Source of the DNA: Saccharopolyspora galaxeae
Lineage (GTDB): Bacteria > Actinomycetota > Actinomycetes > Mycobacteriales > Pseudonocardiaceae
Length of the DNA stretch: 64,000 bases
NCBI RefSeq assembly: GCF_016526145.1
Contig: NZ_JADDUE010000001.1
Coordinates: 310,001 to 374,000 of the forward strand
Reading direction: 5' to 3'
Shown here one piece after another: positions 32,190-41,082 of the stretch. Within the stretch, counting starts at the first letter, position 1. Each line of letters begins with the position of its first letter. Made by a program: the position numbers and the translations under genes. Under the pieces are notes generated by a model. That model was not told the origin of the DNA, searched no databases, and saw nothing but the letters and a program-made list of their open reading frames with translations.

Positions 32190-32279
32190 CTGCCAGGGGT
32201 GTGCGCCGACTCGTTCGGCGATGTCGCCGAGGACGTTGCCGCCGACGTGTTGGTAGCGCTCGGTGACGCCGACGTAGTC
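32190..32279 (-). pseudogene. Remnant of a second integrase C-terminus
   Basis: The minus strand reads GVTERYQHVGGNVLGDIAER and VGAHPW, matching the end of the intact integrase (AKRYQHVGNAVLGDIAERVG). The Tyr nucleophile context is kept, the stop codon (CTA to CTG) is lost and nothing upstream resembles an integrase. It marks an older, related element in the same tRNA gene. Confidence 0.85.
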
Positions 32280-32281
32280 AG

Positions 32282-32925
32282 TCGTCCGAACAGGGAAATA
32301 AGTCCCGGAAAGTTCGCATTCCTTGAAATGCTCGAGTACGTGGGTTCGCGCGTAAAGATCGTTATTTTGGGGCTTTGCCGGAAACGTGGCGGTTCAAAAT
32401 CATTCAGTCGCCGGAGCTCGCCGGCGGGAGTATCCGTCGAGACGCGGGTGCCGACCGGTGGAGCCCGGTCGCTGCTGCGGTGCCGGGCGGTGTCGGTGCA
32501 GGAGGACGGCGTGCCGCCGCGCCCTGGGTCGGGTGATTTGCGGCGTTGGGGTGATCGGGATGCCTACCGCGGACGCGCGCGCGATTAATGCCGCCGAAAG
32601 CGAACGGAAAGCCGCGACATGTTCACTCGTCTCGGTGAATATCAACACCCATTCGTGGTGCGTTGGCGACGAATCTGCGGTCGCGGCTGTGTCGGTCGCG
32701 GACGTTTTGCCTGCTCACGCGCTACTTTGATCGATTTTTCGGCAGGTCGGAGCGGCATATTCGCGTTTGGACGGTCCGGTGCCGTGGGTTAGCGTCCGCC
32801 CGGCATGGATCGGCGGCGACCAACTTCCTTCCCCGAAACCCCGAACCCGTTTCCCGACGAATGCCGCCATGGCCCCGACGCAGCCGGAAACCGAACCGGC
32901 CGGTCATGAAACCCCGAGGATTGTC
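32282..32925. other. Region without a convincing gene
   Basis: Contains lower-GC patches (32280-32400 and 32570-32760) and no frame with an SD and good codon use. Probably degraded flank of the former element plus the leader of the transpeptidase gene. Confidence 0.45.
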
Positions 32926-33789
32926 ATGAGATCGCGGAACGCAGCCACGCTTCCCGCCCCGGCGGCCTGCCGGGCGGTCCGTTGCGCGTGGTCGTCGACG
33001 ATCCTGGCGGGAGCGCTGGCGATGCTGCTCACGGGCTGTTCCGGGACGCTGTCGGCACCGACCGCACCCATGCCTGCGCGGCCGGCCGCGCAACAGCCGC
33101 CGATCCCGCAGGCGGATCGGGTCGATCTCAGCGGCCTGCCGGAAGCCACGACCTTCGGTGATCTCATCGGCGGGGTCCCCGATCCGGAACCGCAACGCGA
33201 CACCGACGGCGTGGTGCTGCACATCGAGCAGCCGGTCGCGGTGCACGACAGGCCAGGCGGATCGGCGTTCGCGAAACTGCCCGCCACGCAGCTCGGCAAT
33301 CCCACGTGGGTTCCGGTGATCGCGCGCTCCGGTGCCTGGGCGCAGGTGTTGCTGCCGTCCAGGCCGAACGGCACGAGCGGCTGGATCCGCGTCACCGCCG
33401 CGGACCCGGTCCGGCAGGCCCGCTCGCCGTTCCGGGTCGAGGTCGACGTCGAGGCCAAGCGGCTGGCGGTGTGGCGCGGCGCCGAACGGCTGGGGGAGTG
33501 GACCGTCGGAGTCGGGGCCGCCGAATCGCCCACGCCGCGCGGCCGGACCTTCGTGATGGCCGCCGTCGAAGAGCAGGTCACCCGCTTCAGCCCGATCATC
33601 CTGCCGCTGGGCACGCATTCGGAGACGTTCAACTCCTACGGCGGCGGGCCGGGCACGGTGGCGCTGCACGGCTGGCCGGGTGACGAAGTGTTCGGCAAGG
33701 CCATCAGCGACGGGTGCGTGCGCGTCCCACCGGACGCATTACAGCTGCTGAGCACGCTGCCGCTGGGAACGGTCGTGCTGCTGCGGTGA
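32926..33789 (+). CDS. L,D-transpeptidase lipoprotein (YkuD domain)
   Basis: 287 residues: a lipoprotein signal with lipobox LTGC (about residue 42), a Pro/Ala linker, an SH3-like segment (about 105-160) and a YkuD domain ending in HGWPGD and SDGCVRV, which holds the catalytic Cys and its His. It should form 3-3 cross-links in peptidoglycan or anchor proteins to it, outside the membrane. GAGG stands 6 nt before the ATG at 32926. Confidence 0.9.
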   Translation: MRSRNAATLPAPAACRAVRCAWSSTILAGALAMLLTGCSGTLSAPTAPMPARPAAQQPPIPQADRVDLSGLPEATTFGDLIGGVPDPEPQRDTDGVVLHIEQPVAVHDRPGGSAFAKLPATQLGNPTWVPVIARSGAWAQVLLPSRPNGTSGWIRVTAADPVRQARSPFRVEVDVEAKRLAVWRGAERLGEWTVGVGAAESPTPRGRTFVMAAVEEQVTRFSPIILPLGTHSETFNSYGGGPGTVALHGWPGDEVFGKAISDGCVRVPPDALQLLSTLPLGTVVLLR

Positions 33790-33926
33790 CCGCGGGCACT
33801 ACGGCCGCGCGGTGACAGGACCCAACGGGACCTGTCGCGAAAGGACGGACCCGGCCTCACCGGACGACGGGGTGCGGTGAGGGCGGACCGAGGAACCCCG
33901 TAATCGAAACCGAAGGAAGTGCGACA

Positions 33927-34412
33927 GTGCGCAAAAATGCCTGCTACTTCGCCGGTGTCGTAACCGCGACCGCCGGATTGCTGCTCACCGCCGTCCCGGC
34001 GTCCGCGGACGGTACCCAGAACGATGGTGTCAACGGCGGCAACGACGACAACGTGAACGTGGCGCCGATCCAGCTGTGCAACAGCAGCGTCGCCGTCGTC
34101 GGCGCCGTCGCCGACGGGCTCTCTCCGGACGGCTCGGGTTGCAAGCCCGAGGACAAGCCCAAGCCGGAGAAGCCGAAGCCCGAGAAGCCGAAGCCGCCGA
34201 AGCCCGAGAAGCCGCACGCGCCTGCGCCGCCGCCGGTGCCTGCCCCGGGCCCCGCTCCGGGTCCGGCTCCCGCTCCGGCTCCGGCACCGGAACAGGCTCC
34301 GGAGCAGGCTCCGCAACAGCAGGCACCGGCCCAGGAAGCGGTCTCACCCGCCGAGCTGCCCGCGGCGCCGAGCCCGGTCGCGGTCGCCGGTCACGCCGCC
34401 GTAACGGGCTGA
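33927..34412 (+). CDS. Secreted Asn-rich/proline-rich small protein
   Basis: 161 residues: signal peptide (cleavage near ASADG), an Asn/Asp-rich domain of about 45 residues with two cysteines (NVNVAPIQLCNS and GSGC), then a KP/PEKPK repeat tail and an APAPAP segment. The first domain recalls chaplin- or rodlin-like surface proteins, but the match is loose. It may be cell-wall associated, as Lys-Pro tails often span the wall. The GTG at 33927 follows AAGGA. Confidence 0.7.
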   Translation: MRKNACYFAGVVTATAGLLLTAVPASADGTQNDGVNGGNDDNVNVAPIQLCNSSVAVVGAVADGLSPDGSGCKPEDKPKPEKPKPEKPKPPKPEKPHAPAPPPVPAPGPAPGPAPAPAPAPEQAPEQAPQQQAPAQEAVSPAELPAAPSPVAVAGHAAVTG

Positions 34413-34432
34413 CCAGCGGCGGAGCTCACTAC

Positions 34433-34489
34433 CACGTGCCCGCACCCCGTCTCCGGCCACGGTTGTGGTCGACGGGGTGCGGGCACGTG
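34433..34489. terminator. 19-bp perfect hairpin
   Basis: 34433-34451 pairs perfectly with 34471-34489 around a 19-nt loop, between the secreted protein and the next gene. Terminator without U tract. Confidence 0.6.
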
Positions 34490-34501
34490 CACAGTAGGGG
34501 C

Positions 34502-35257
34502 ATGTTGATCCGCATCCCCACGCCCGGCGACGTGCTGGGCGTCGCGAAGTCCACCGTCGGCTGGGCGGTGGAGTCGGCCACGACCGCGGCGACCGCGCCG
34601 GCCAGGGTGCTGGGACTGGTCGATCAGGTGGAGATGTTGCTGCGCCGGGTCAACACCATCGTCGACGGGGCCGAGGAAACCCTGGCGCGCACCGACCGCA
34701 CCGTCGGCGAGGTCGAGGAAGTGCTGCGGCAAGCCCGCAACACCGCCGATGCCGCCGCGGGCACCGTGGCCGAAGCCGCGGACATCTCCGCCGGAGCGCG
34801 CAAGCTGGTCGCGGAAGCCGGTGGAGTCAGCGCCGACGCCGCGGACACCGTGCGCGATGTGCAGAAGACCGCCGCGGTGGCCGACGAACTGCTCAACACC
34901 TACGAACCGGTGGCGCGCCGTGCCGCGCCGATGGCGCAGCGGTTCGTCGACGAGCTCTCGCAGAAAGAGGTCGATGCGGCGATCCGGCTGGTCGACGAGC
35001 TGCCGGTGCTCACCGAGCACGTGCTGTCGGACGTGCTGCCGATCCTGCGCACGCTGGACAAGGTCGGCCCGGAGATCCACGAACTGCTGGAAGTCACCCA
35101 CGACGTGCGCCGCGCGATCGTCGGCATTCCCGGTTTCCGGTTCTTCCGCCGCCGCGGCGAGGACCGGGTCAGCGAGGAGGAAGTCGGCAAACCGGCCGCC
35201 GACCACTACCAGCCGCGCCCGCCGGACGAAGCCGAAGCTCGCTCCACCGGCCGCTGA
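34502..35257 (+). CDS. Alanine-rich coiled-coil protein
   Basis: 251 residues, nearly all alpha-helical: an N-terminal amphipathic segment, a long heptad region (about 40-150, VDQVEMLLRRVN to AAVADELLN) and a shorter helix pair before a charged C-terminus. It resembles apolipoprotein-like or LEA-like proteins of mycolata that may bind membranes. Start ATG 34502; no clear SD. Confidence 0.65.
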   Translation: MLIRIPTPGDVLGVAKSTVGWAVESATTAATAPARVLGLVDQVEMLLRRVNTIVDGAEETLARTDRTVGEVEEVLRQARNTADAAAGTVAEAADISAGARKLVAEAGGVSADAADTVRDVQKTAAVADELLNTYEPVARRAAPMAQRFVDELSQKEVDAAIRLVDELPVLTEHVLSDVLPILRTLDKVGPEIHELLEVTHDVRRAIVGIPGFRFFRRRGEDRVSEEEVGKPAADHYQPRPPDEAEARSTGR

Positions 35258-35400
35258 ACGGGCAAGATCTTCCACTCGAACGAGCGATCATGGTGCTCGT
35301 GCCCGGCGGGTTTTCCACGGGTGCGGCTAGATTCGCCCTCGGCGTAGTTCACTACGCAGTCGGCGTGATCACCGGTTGCCGCCGGGATCACCTCGTGGGG

Positions 35401-35436
35401 TGTCCGGCGAAGTACTCCCCCTCTCTTCGCCGGACA
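35401..35436. terminator. 12-bp hairpin downstream of the class A hydrolase gene
   Basis: TGTCCGGCGAAG pairs with 35425-35436; it lies about 40 bp past the stop of the minus-strand gene. Confidence 0.65.
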
Positions 35437-35475
35437 TCTCCCGCAGCCCGGTGGCGACCGCGGGAGAACGTGGCG

Positions 35476-36231
35476 CTACTCCGACGTTTTCGCCGCTTCC
35501 GCGTCGAGTTCGCGGGTCAATTCGGTGATCCGCGCCGCGGACGCGTCCCAGCTGGTCATTTCGGGCTGCAGGGTGAGCACCACCATGATCCGCTCGCGGT
35601 CGCCGTGCCGCACGGTTCCGGTGCTGTGCATGGCGGGCCGCTGCAGATCGATCCGCTCGTCGGGGACCTTGCGGCGGCTCTTGCCGTTGACGGATTCGTT
35701 CGGGCCGGGGCCGAAACCGGACCAGCCCTGCTTGACCGCTACCGGGTGGTCGGCGCCGTCGGGCAGGCCGAAGCCCTGGTCGAAGCCGTCCGAGGCGAAT
35801 TTCGTGTACTCGCCCAGGTTCGCCAGCACGTATTCCCCGACGCTGCCCGAACTGCGCAGGTAGTCGTAGATCCGGACCACGTCCGCCGCGGTGATCGCGG
35901 TGTATCCCCACATCTCCGGATCGCGCGGCGGCGCGGTGTCGGCCAGCCCCATTTCCGCGACCATCCGTCCGACCACGTCGTTGCGCCCGCCGCGGTCCCA
36001 GAGCTCGCTGGCCGCGTCGTCGTCGCTGGCCCGCAGCATCGGCTCCAGCAGGACGCGGTCGGCGTCCGGGACCGGACCGTCCAGCCGCAGCAGGTGGTCC
36101 ACCGCGATCAGCGGTTTCACCAGCGATGCGGACCGGATCTTGTCGTCGGCGTGCCGGGTGCGCAGCACTTTTCCCGTCACGGCATCGACGACGAGGTACG
36201 CGGCGCGCATGCCGTCCGGTATCTGCTGCAT
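35476..36231 (-). CDS. Serine hydrolase, class A beta-lactamase-like
   Basis: 251 residues of the penicillin-binding fold: SASLVKP is the S-x-x-K motif (about 35-41), SDDD takes the place of SDN, and KQGW the place of KTG. No signal peptide is present, and it is shorter than true beta-lactamases, so a role in antibiotic resistance is doubtful. The fold is also used by esterases and transpeptidases. Confidence 0.75.
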   Translation of the reverse strand: MQQIPDGMRAAYLVVDAVTGKVLRTRHADDKIRSASLVKPLIAVDHLLRLDGPVPDADRVLLEPMLRASDDDAASELWDRGGRNDVVGRMVAEMGLADTAPPRDPEMWGYTAITAADVVRIYDYLRSSGSVGEYVLANLGEYTKFASDGFDQGFGLPDGADHPVAVKQGWSGFGPGPNESVNGKSRRKVPDERIDLQRPAMHSTGTVRHGDRERIMVVLTLQPEMTSWDASAARITELTRELDAEAAKTSE

Positions 36232-36307
36232 AGCCGCTCCCCGCCGTCGACCGTTCGCCGGATGGACCCTAGCAACGCGGGGCGATCAGCGGCTTCCCCT
36301 CGTGGTG

Positions 36308-37363
36308 TCAGGTTTTCCGGAACGAGCGGGCGGCCGCCAGGAAAGCGTCGTTCTCCGCGGCGCCGCCGATGGTGACGCGGGTTCCGTCCCCGGCGAACGC
36401 GCGCACCACCACCCCCTCGCCCATGCAGTGCTCGTTGAATTCCTGCGTCCGCTCGCCCAGCGCGAGCCACACGAAGTTCGCCTGCGTCTCCGGAACGTCG
36501 TAGCCGAGCGCGAGCAGGTCGTCGCGGACCCGGACGCGTTCGGCGGCGACCGACTCGCAGCGATCCTTCAGCTCGTTGCCCGCGTCCAGCGAGGCCAGCG
36601 CGGCGGCCTGGCCGACCGCGTTGATGCTGAACGGGATGCAGACCTTGCGCAGCGCTTCGATCACGTGCTCCGGGCCGACCGCGTAGCCGACGCGCAGGCC
36701 CGCCAGCCCGTACGCCTTCGAGAACGTCCGCAGCGACAGCACGTTGGCGTACCGGCGGGACAGCTCGATGCCGTCCGGCACGTCGGGGTCGGTGACGAAC
36801 TCGCGGTACGCCTCGTCGAGCACCACCAGCACGTCCGACGGCACCGCGTCCAGGAACCGCTCCAGCTCGGCGCGGCGCAGCGCGGTGCCCGTCGGGTTGT
36901 TCGGCGTGCACACGAACACCAGCCGGGTCGCAGGCGTGATCGCGGCGGCCAGTGCGTCCAGGTCGAGCGCGTGCCCGGTGCTCAGCGGTACCGGGACCTG
37001 CCCGGCGCCGTGCACCTGCGTGACGATCGGGTACGCCTCGAACGAGCGCCACGGGAAAACGACCTGGTCCTCGGCGGTGCAGGTGATCTGCACGAGTTGT
37101 TCGCACAGCGCCACCGAGCCGCAGCCGATGGCGATTCGCTCCGGCGCGACGTCGAGGCGCTCCGCGAGCGTTCCGGTGAGCCGGGTCGCGCCCATGTCGG
37201 GGTAGCGGTGCACGTCCGCGGCCGCGCGCGCGATCGCCGCCTCGACGCCGGGCAGCGGACCGGCTGAGACTTCGTTGCTGGCCAGCTTGATCGCACCGGG
37301 GACGGTGCGGCCTGCGACGTAGGCGGGCAGCTGGTCGAGGTCTGCGCGGATGCGGACGGTCAT
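36308..37363 (-). CDS. Histidinol-phosphate / aromatic aminotransferase (HisC2/Pat)
   Basis: 351 residues of class I aminotransferase: KLASNEVSAGPLPGV, PNNPTGT, DEAYREF and SLRTFSKAYGLAGLRVGY, with the PLP Lys in TFSKAYG. In actinobacteria this second HisC-like protein (Pat) mainly transaminates phenylpyruvate or other aromatic substrates. It is monocistronic, not in a his operon. Its ATG is well supported by family alignment. Confidence 0.87.
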   Translation of the reverse strand: MTVRIRADLDQLPAYVAGRTVPGAIKLASNEVSAGPLPGVEAAIARAAADVHRYPDMGATRLTGTLAERLDVAPERIAIGCGSVALCEQLVQITCTAEDQVVFPWRSFEAYPIVTQVHGAGQVPVPLSTGHALDLDALAAAITPATRLVFVCTPNNPTGTALRRAELERFLDAVPSDVLVVLDEAYREFVTDPDVPDGIELSRRYANVLSLRTFSKAYGLAGLRVGYAVGPEHVIEALRKVCIPFSINAVGQAAALASLDAGNELKDRCESVAAERVRVRDDLLALGYDVPETQANFVWLALGERTQEFNEHCMGEGVVVRAFAGDGTRVTIGGAAENDAFLAAARSFRKT

Positions 37364-37764
37364 GCACGGCTCCTTGGTTCGACGTACCGCGGGCGACGGT
37401 GTCGCCCGCCAACTCTAGAGCGCGGTGCGGCTCTGCGGTGGCACCCCGAGCGGCGTCGATTCGCGCGTGTTCGACATCCGCGGGCGACTTGTCGGTTCCT
37501 GTGCGCTGCGGACGCCGACCGGGTGTAATGCGTGCCACGTCGCGGGTGCGGTGCTGGTTCGGATCCGGGCGTTCGCGCGGCTCGGCACGGGTGTTGCGGA
37601 GGTCGAATCATCGCAGTTCGTGGCCGTTGCGATCGAGTTTCTCCGCACGCTGGCGGGGCGGCGACGAGTCACCGGCGGTGCTCGTGGACGGAGCGTCAGC
37701 GACCTACCGCCATCCGGACGATCACGTTGACTTTTGTTCACCCGTACCTGGTTACCTGAACGAC
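37364..37764. other. 400-bp region without a gene
   Basis: No frame here has an SD or family similarity. It holds the promoter regions of two divergent genes. TTGACT at 37727-37732 is a good -35 box for the downstream hydrolase gene, with TACCT-type -10 candidates before its ATG. Confidence 0.5.
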
Positions 37765-38469
37765 ATGACCGAATCCCGGACCGAGACGCTCGCGCTCACC
37801 GACGGCAGCACGCTGCGGATGACCGTCGCCGAACCGGACAACGTCGTGCGCGGCGGGCTGGTGGTGCTGCACGAAGCCCGGGGCGTGACCGGCCGAGTGC
37901 GCTCGCTGGTGAGCAGCCTCGCCGACGAGGGCTGGCTGACGGTGGCGCCGCACCTCTACCACCGCGACGGCACCGACGAGCTCTCCGACGGCCACGGCGA
38001 CGACCAGGTCAACGACCAGGTGCAGCGGCTGAGCGGCGAGTCGATCCTCGCCGACTCGGACGCGGCGTTCGTGTGGCTGACCGACCGGGGCGTGCCCGCC
38101 GACCGGCAAGGGGTCATCGGGTTCGACATCGGCGGCTCGGCGGCGCTGGTGGTGGCGGGCAGCCGCAGCCTCGGAGCTGCGGTGACCGTCGGCGGTGGCG
38201 GCATCCTCGAACCGCTCTCCGATGGGCTGCCGGCCCTGGTGGAGATCGCCGGTGAGCTGACCTGCCCGTGGCTGGGGCTCTACAGCGAGCTCGACCCGGG
38301 CATCCCGGCCGCGGAGGTCGGCAAGCTGCGGGACGCGGCGGCCACCGCCCGGGTCGCCACGGACGTCGTGCACTACGCGCGCAGCGACCACCGCTTCGAC
38401 ACCGATTCGAGCGCCGCGGTCGAGGCGTGGCAGCGGGCGCGGAACTGGTTCGACACGCACCTGCGCTGA
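37765..38469 (+). CDS. Dienelactone-hydrolase-like protein with Asp at the nucleophile
   Basis: 234 residues of alpha/beta hydrolase: HEARGVTG, HLYHRDG, then GFDIGGSAAL where dienelactone hydrolases have G-(F/Y)-C-x-G-G. Asp in ELDPGIP and His in SDHRF complete the triad. The nucleophilic Cys is therefore replaced by Asp, as in haloalkane dehalogenases. Start ATG 37765. Confidence 0.8.
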   Translation: MTESRTETLALTDGSTLRMTVAEPDNVVRGGLVVLHEARGVTGRVRSLVSSLADEGWLTVAPHLYHRDGTDELSDGHGDDQVNDQVQRLSGESILADSDAAFVWLTDRGVPADRQGVIGFDIGGSAALVVAGSRSLGAAVTVGGGGILEPLSDGLPALVEIAGELTCPWLGLYSELDPGIPAAEVGKLRDAAATARVATDVVHYARSDHRFDTDSSAAVEAWQRARNWFDTHLR

Positions 38470-38484
38470 TCTCGATCCACAATG

Positions 38485-38503
38485 TGTGGACAACTTGTCC
38501 ACA
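38485..38503. promoter_or_regulatory. Twin DnaA boxes, perfect palindrome
   Basis: TGTGGACAACTTGTCCACA contains two consensus actinobacterial DnaA boxes (TTGTCCACA) head to head with 1 bp between them. A weaker TGTGGATGA follows at 38510. The 117-bp gap has no gene. Confidence 0.7.
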
Positions 38504-38586
38504 GTCGCTGTGGATGAATTGTTTCCGGTGCACACCTGGTCTCCCGGCTATGGCGTCCGGGCGTCTTCGTGGGTTAGGAAACGTGC

Positions 38587-40581
38587 ATGACTTCCAGTAC
38601 GGCTCCCGAATTGCTGTGGCAGCCCGCGCCGGACCAGGTCCGCCGCACCCGGATCGAGGGCTTCCGCGAGTGGCTGCGTACCGAGCGGGGCGTGGACCTG
38701 CCGGACTACCGGGCGCTGTGGCGCTGGTCGATCACGGACCTGGAGGGGTTCTGGGGAGCCGTCGCGGACTTCTTCGGCGTCACGTTCCACGAGCGGCCGA
38801 GCCGGGTGCTGCCCGCCGAGGTCATGCCGGGTGCGGAGTGGTTCCCCGGCGCGACGTTGAACTACGCCGAGCACGCGCTGCGCCGCGTTGAAGGAAACGG
38901 GGGCGAAGCGAAGCGGGATCAGGACTCGGCGATCGTGTTCGCCCGCGAGGACGGGCTCGAGGCCGAGCTCACCTACGGCGAGCTGCGCGCCCGCGTGGCC
39001 GCGATGCGGGCGGCGCTGGCCGAGCAGGGCGTGGGCCGCGGTGACCGGGTCGCGGCGCTGGCCCCGAACTGCCCGGAGACGCTGATCGCGTTCCTGGCGG
39101 CCGCGAGCCTGGGTGCGATCTGGTCGTCGTGCTCACCGGACTTCGGGCTGCGCGCGGTCGCCGACCGGTTCGTGCAGATCGAGCCGAAGGTGCTGGTCGC
39201 CGTCGACGGCTACGTCTACGGCGGCAAGCGCTACGACATCAGGTCCACTGTGGACGAACTGCGCGGAATGCTGCCCGGGTTGGCGAGCACCGTGCTGGTC
39301 GACTACGTCGGCGCCGGCGAACTCGACGGCTGCGCGGACTGGGCGGAGCTGCTGCGACGGCACCGCGACGCCGAGCTCGCCTTCGACGCCGTGCCGTTCG
39401 ACCACCCGCTGTGGGTGCTCTACTCGTCCGGCACCACCGGTTTGCCGAAGGGCATCGTGCACGGCCACGGCGGCATGGTCGTCGAACAGCTCAAGTCGGT
39501 CGGGCTGCACTGCGACCTCGGTCCGGGCGACACGTTCTTCTGGTTCACCACGACCGGCTGGATGATGTGGAACTTCCTGCTCGGCGGGTTGCTCACCGGC
39601 GCCCGGCTGCTGCTGTTCGACGGCAGCCCCGGGCATCCATCGCTGAACGCGTTGTGGGAGCTCGCGCAGCGCCACCGGGTGAGCTACTTCGGCACCTCAG
39701 CGCCGTTCATCCAGAGCTGCCTGAAAAGCGAGCTGCGGCCGAAGGCCGACTACGACCTCTCGGCGCTGCGCGCGGTCGGCTCGACCGGTTCGCCGCTGAG
39801 CACCGACGGCTTCCGCTGGGTCGCCGACGCGGTGGGCGAGCGCGTGCAGATCGCCAGCGTCTCCGGCGGGACGGACCTGTGCACCGCGGTCGTCGGCGCG
39901 GCACCGGACGTTCCGGTGTGGCTCGGCGAGATCTCCTGCCCGCTGCTGGGGGCGGCGGTGCGGTCCTACTCCGAGGACGGCCGGGAACTGCACGGCGAGG
40001 TCGGCGAGCTGGTGATCACCAAGCCGATGCCGTCGATGCCGGTGTTCTTCTGGAACGACCCGGACGGTTCCCGCCTGCACGAGGCGTACTTCGACACGTA
40101 TCCGGGCGTGTGGCGGCACGGCGACTGGGTGGAGGTCACCGAGCGGGAGACCTTGGTGATCCACGGCCGCAGCGACTCGACGTTGAACCGTGGCGGCATC
40201 CGGATGGGAACCGCCGAGTTCTACCGGGTGGTCGAGGGATTCGACGAGGTGACCGACTCGCTCGTGATCGACACCTCCGGCGCGGCGGGCGGCGAGGGCG
40301 AATTGCTGTGCTTCCTGGTCCTGGCCGAAGGCGCGGAGCTGGCGGACGTCGAGCCGGAGCTCAAGCGGCAGCTGCGGTCCCAGCTCTCGCCGCGGCACGT
40401 GCCGAACCGGTTCATCGTCGTCGACGAGGTCCCGCAGACGCTGAACGGCAAGAAGCTGGAGGTGCCGGTGAAGAAGATCCTCGCAGGCGCCGACCCGGAG
40501 CGGGCCGTGAGCCGCGACGCCCTGCGCAATCCGGCCGCGCTGAACCCGTTCGTGCAGCTCGGGAAGGACGCCGGGAGCTGA
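38587..40581 (+). CDS. Acetoacetyl-CoA synthetase
   Basis: 664 residues of the acyl-CoA synthetase (ANL) family. An ACAS N-terminal domain (NYAEHALR) precedes the AMP motif YSSGTTGLPKGIVHG, then WFTTTGWMMWNF, and the C-terminal catalytic lysine in NGKKLEVPVKKIL. Overall it is closest to acetoacetate-CoA ligase, which activates acetoacetate with ATP. AGGAAA precedes the ATG. It is near a thiolase gene (5 kb away), but not in an operon with it. Confidence 0.9.
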   Translation: MTSSTAPELLWQPAPDQVRRTRIEGFREWLRTERGVDLPDYRALWRWSITDLEGFWGAVADFFGVTFHERPSRVLPAEVMPGAEWFPGATLNYAEHALRRVEGNGGEAKRDQDSAIVFAREDGLEAELTYGELRARVAAMRAALAEQGVGRGDRVAALAPNCPETLIAFLAAASLGAIWSSCSPDFGLRAVADRFVQIEPKVLVAVDGYVYGGKRYDIRSTVDELRGMLPGLASTVLVDYVGAGELDGCADWAELLRRHRDAELAFDAVPFDHPLWVLYSSGTTGLPKGIVHGHGGMVVEQLKSVGLHCDLGPGDTFFWFTTTGWMMWNFLLGGLLTGARLLLFDGSPGHPSLNALWELAQRHRVSYFGTSAPFIQSCLKSELRPKADYDLSALRAVGSTGSPLSTDGFRWVADAVGERVQIASVSGGTDLCTAVVGAAPDVPVWLGEISCPLLGAAVRSYSEDGRELHGEVGELVITKPMPSMPVFFWNDPDGSRLHEAYFDTYPGVWRHGDWVEVTERETLVIHGRSDSTLNRGGIRMGTAEFYRVVEGFDEVTDSLVIDTSGAAGGEGELLCFLVLAEGAELADVEPELKRQLRSQLSPRHVPNRFIVVDEVPQTLNGKKLEVPVKKILAGADPERAVSRDALRNPAALNPFVQLGKDAGS

Positions 40582-40659
40582 GCTCCGGCCGGGCGGACCC
40601 CCCTTTGTCGCCGCGATGGCAGGTTGTGTAGGCTTTCCGCAGTGGCCGAGAGGACACCG

Positions 40660-40749
40660 GGAGGCTTCGCCTAGTCTGGTCTATGGCGCCGCACTGCTAA
40701 TGCGGTTGGGGGTCACGCCCCCTCCCGGGTTCAAATCCCGGAGCCTCCG
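40660..40749 (+). tRNA. tRNA-Ser(GCU)
   Basis: 90 nt, acceptor GGAGGCT/AGCCTCC, anticodon loop ACTGCTAAT (GCT) and a long variable arm (GGGGGTCACGCCCCC). A -10-like TAGGCT lies 26 bp upstream. No CCA encoded. Confidence 0.95.
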
Positions 40750-40786
40750 CGGGGTTCCCGCCCGGCGGGGATCCACAACTGAACAA

Positions 40787-40859
40787 GCGCCCGTAGCTCA
40801 ACGGATAGAGCATCTGACTACGGATCAGAAGGTTTGGGGTTCGAATCCCTACGGGCGCG
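40787..40859 (+). tRNA. tRNA-Arg(ACG)
   Basis: 73 nt, acceptor GCGCCCG/CGGGCGC, anticodon loop CTACGGA (ACG, read as ICG), standard D and T loops. 37 bp after tRNA-Ser(GCU), probably one transcript. Confidence 0.95.
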
Positions 40860-40874
40860 CGTCTGGTCGAGACA

Positions 40875-40907
40875 GCAAAAACCCCCTGTGCAGCAGGGGG
40901 TTTTTGC
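40875..40907. terminator. Strong bidirectional terminator after the tRNA pair
   Basis: GCAAAAACCCCCTG at 40875-40888 pairs perfectly with 40894-40907, with a T5 run on the 3' arm. Confidence 0.9.
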
Positions 40908-41082
40908 TTGTGGGGATCGAATCGCCGAACTCCCGCCGCGAACTCGGCGCCCAGCGCCAGGCCGCGTGCCGCCGCGGCGACGTTCGCGGGTCAGCGAGAC
41001 GGAAGCCCTGCTCCGTCAAAGAAGCGACCGAACGTCGTTCGCTGCCCGGAAATCCGCCGATCCCCGGGCAGCGGTCGGTGCT

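Noticed and set aside
35476-36231. Beta-lactamase resistance gene
   Set aside because: It has the S-x-x-K motif but no signal peptide, and the SDN and KTG motifs are altered, so drug hydrolysis is not supported.
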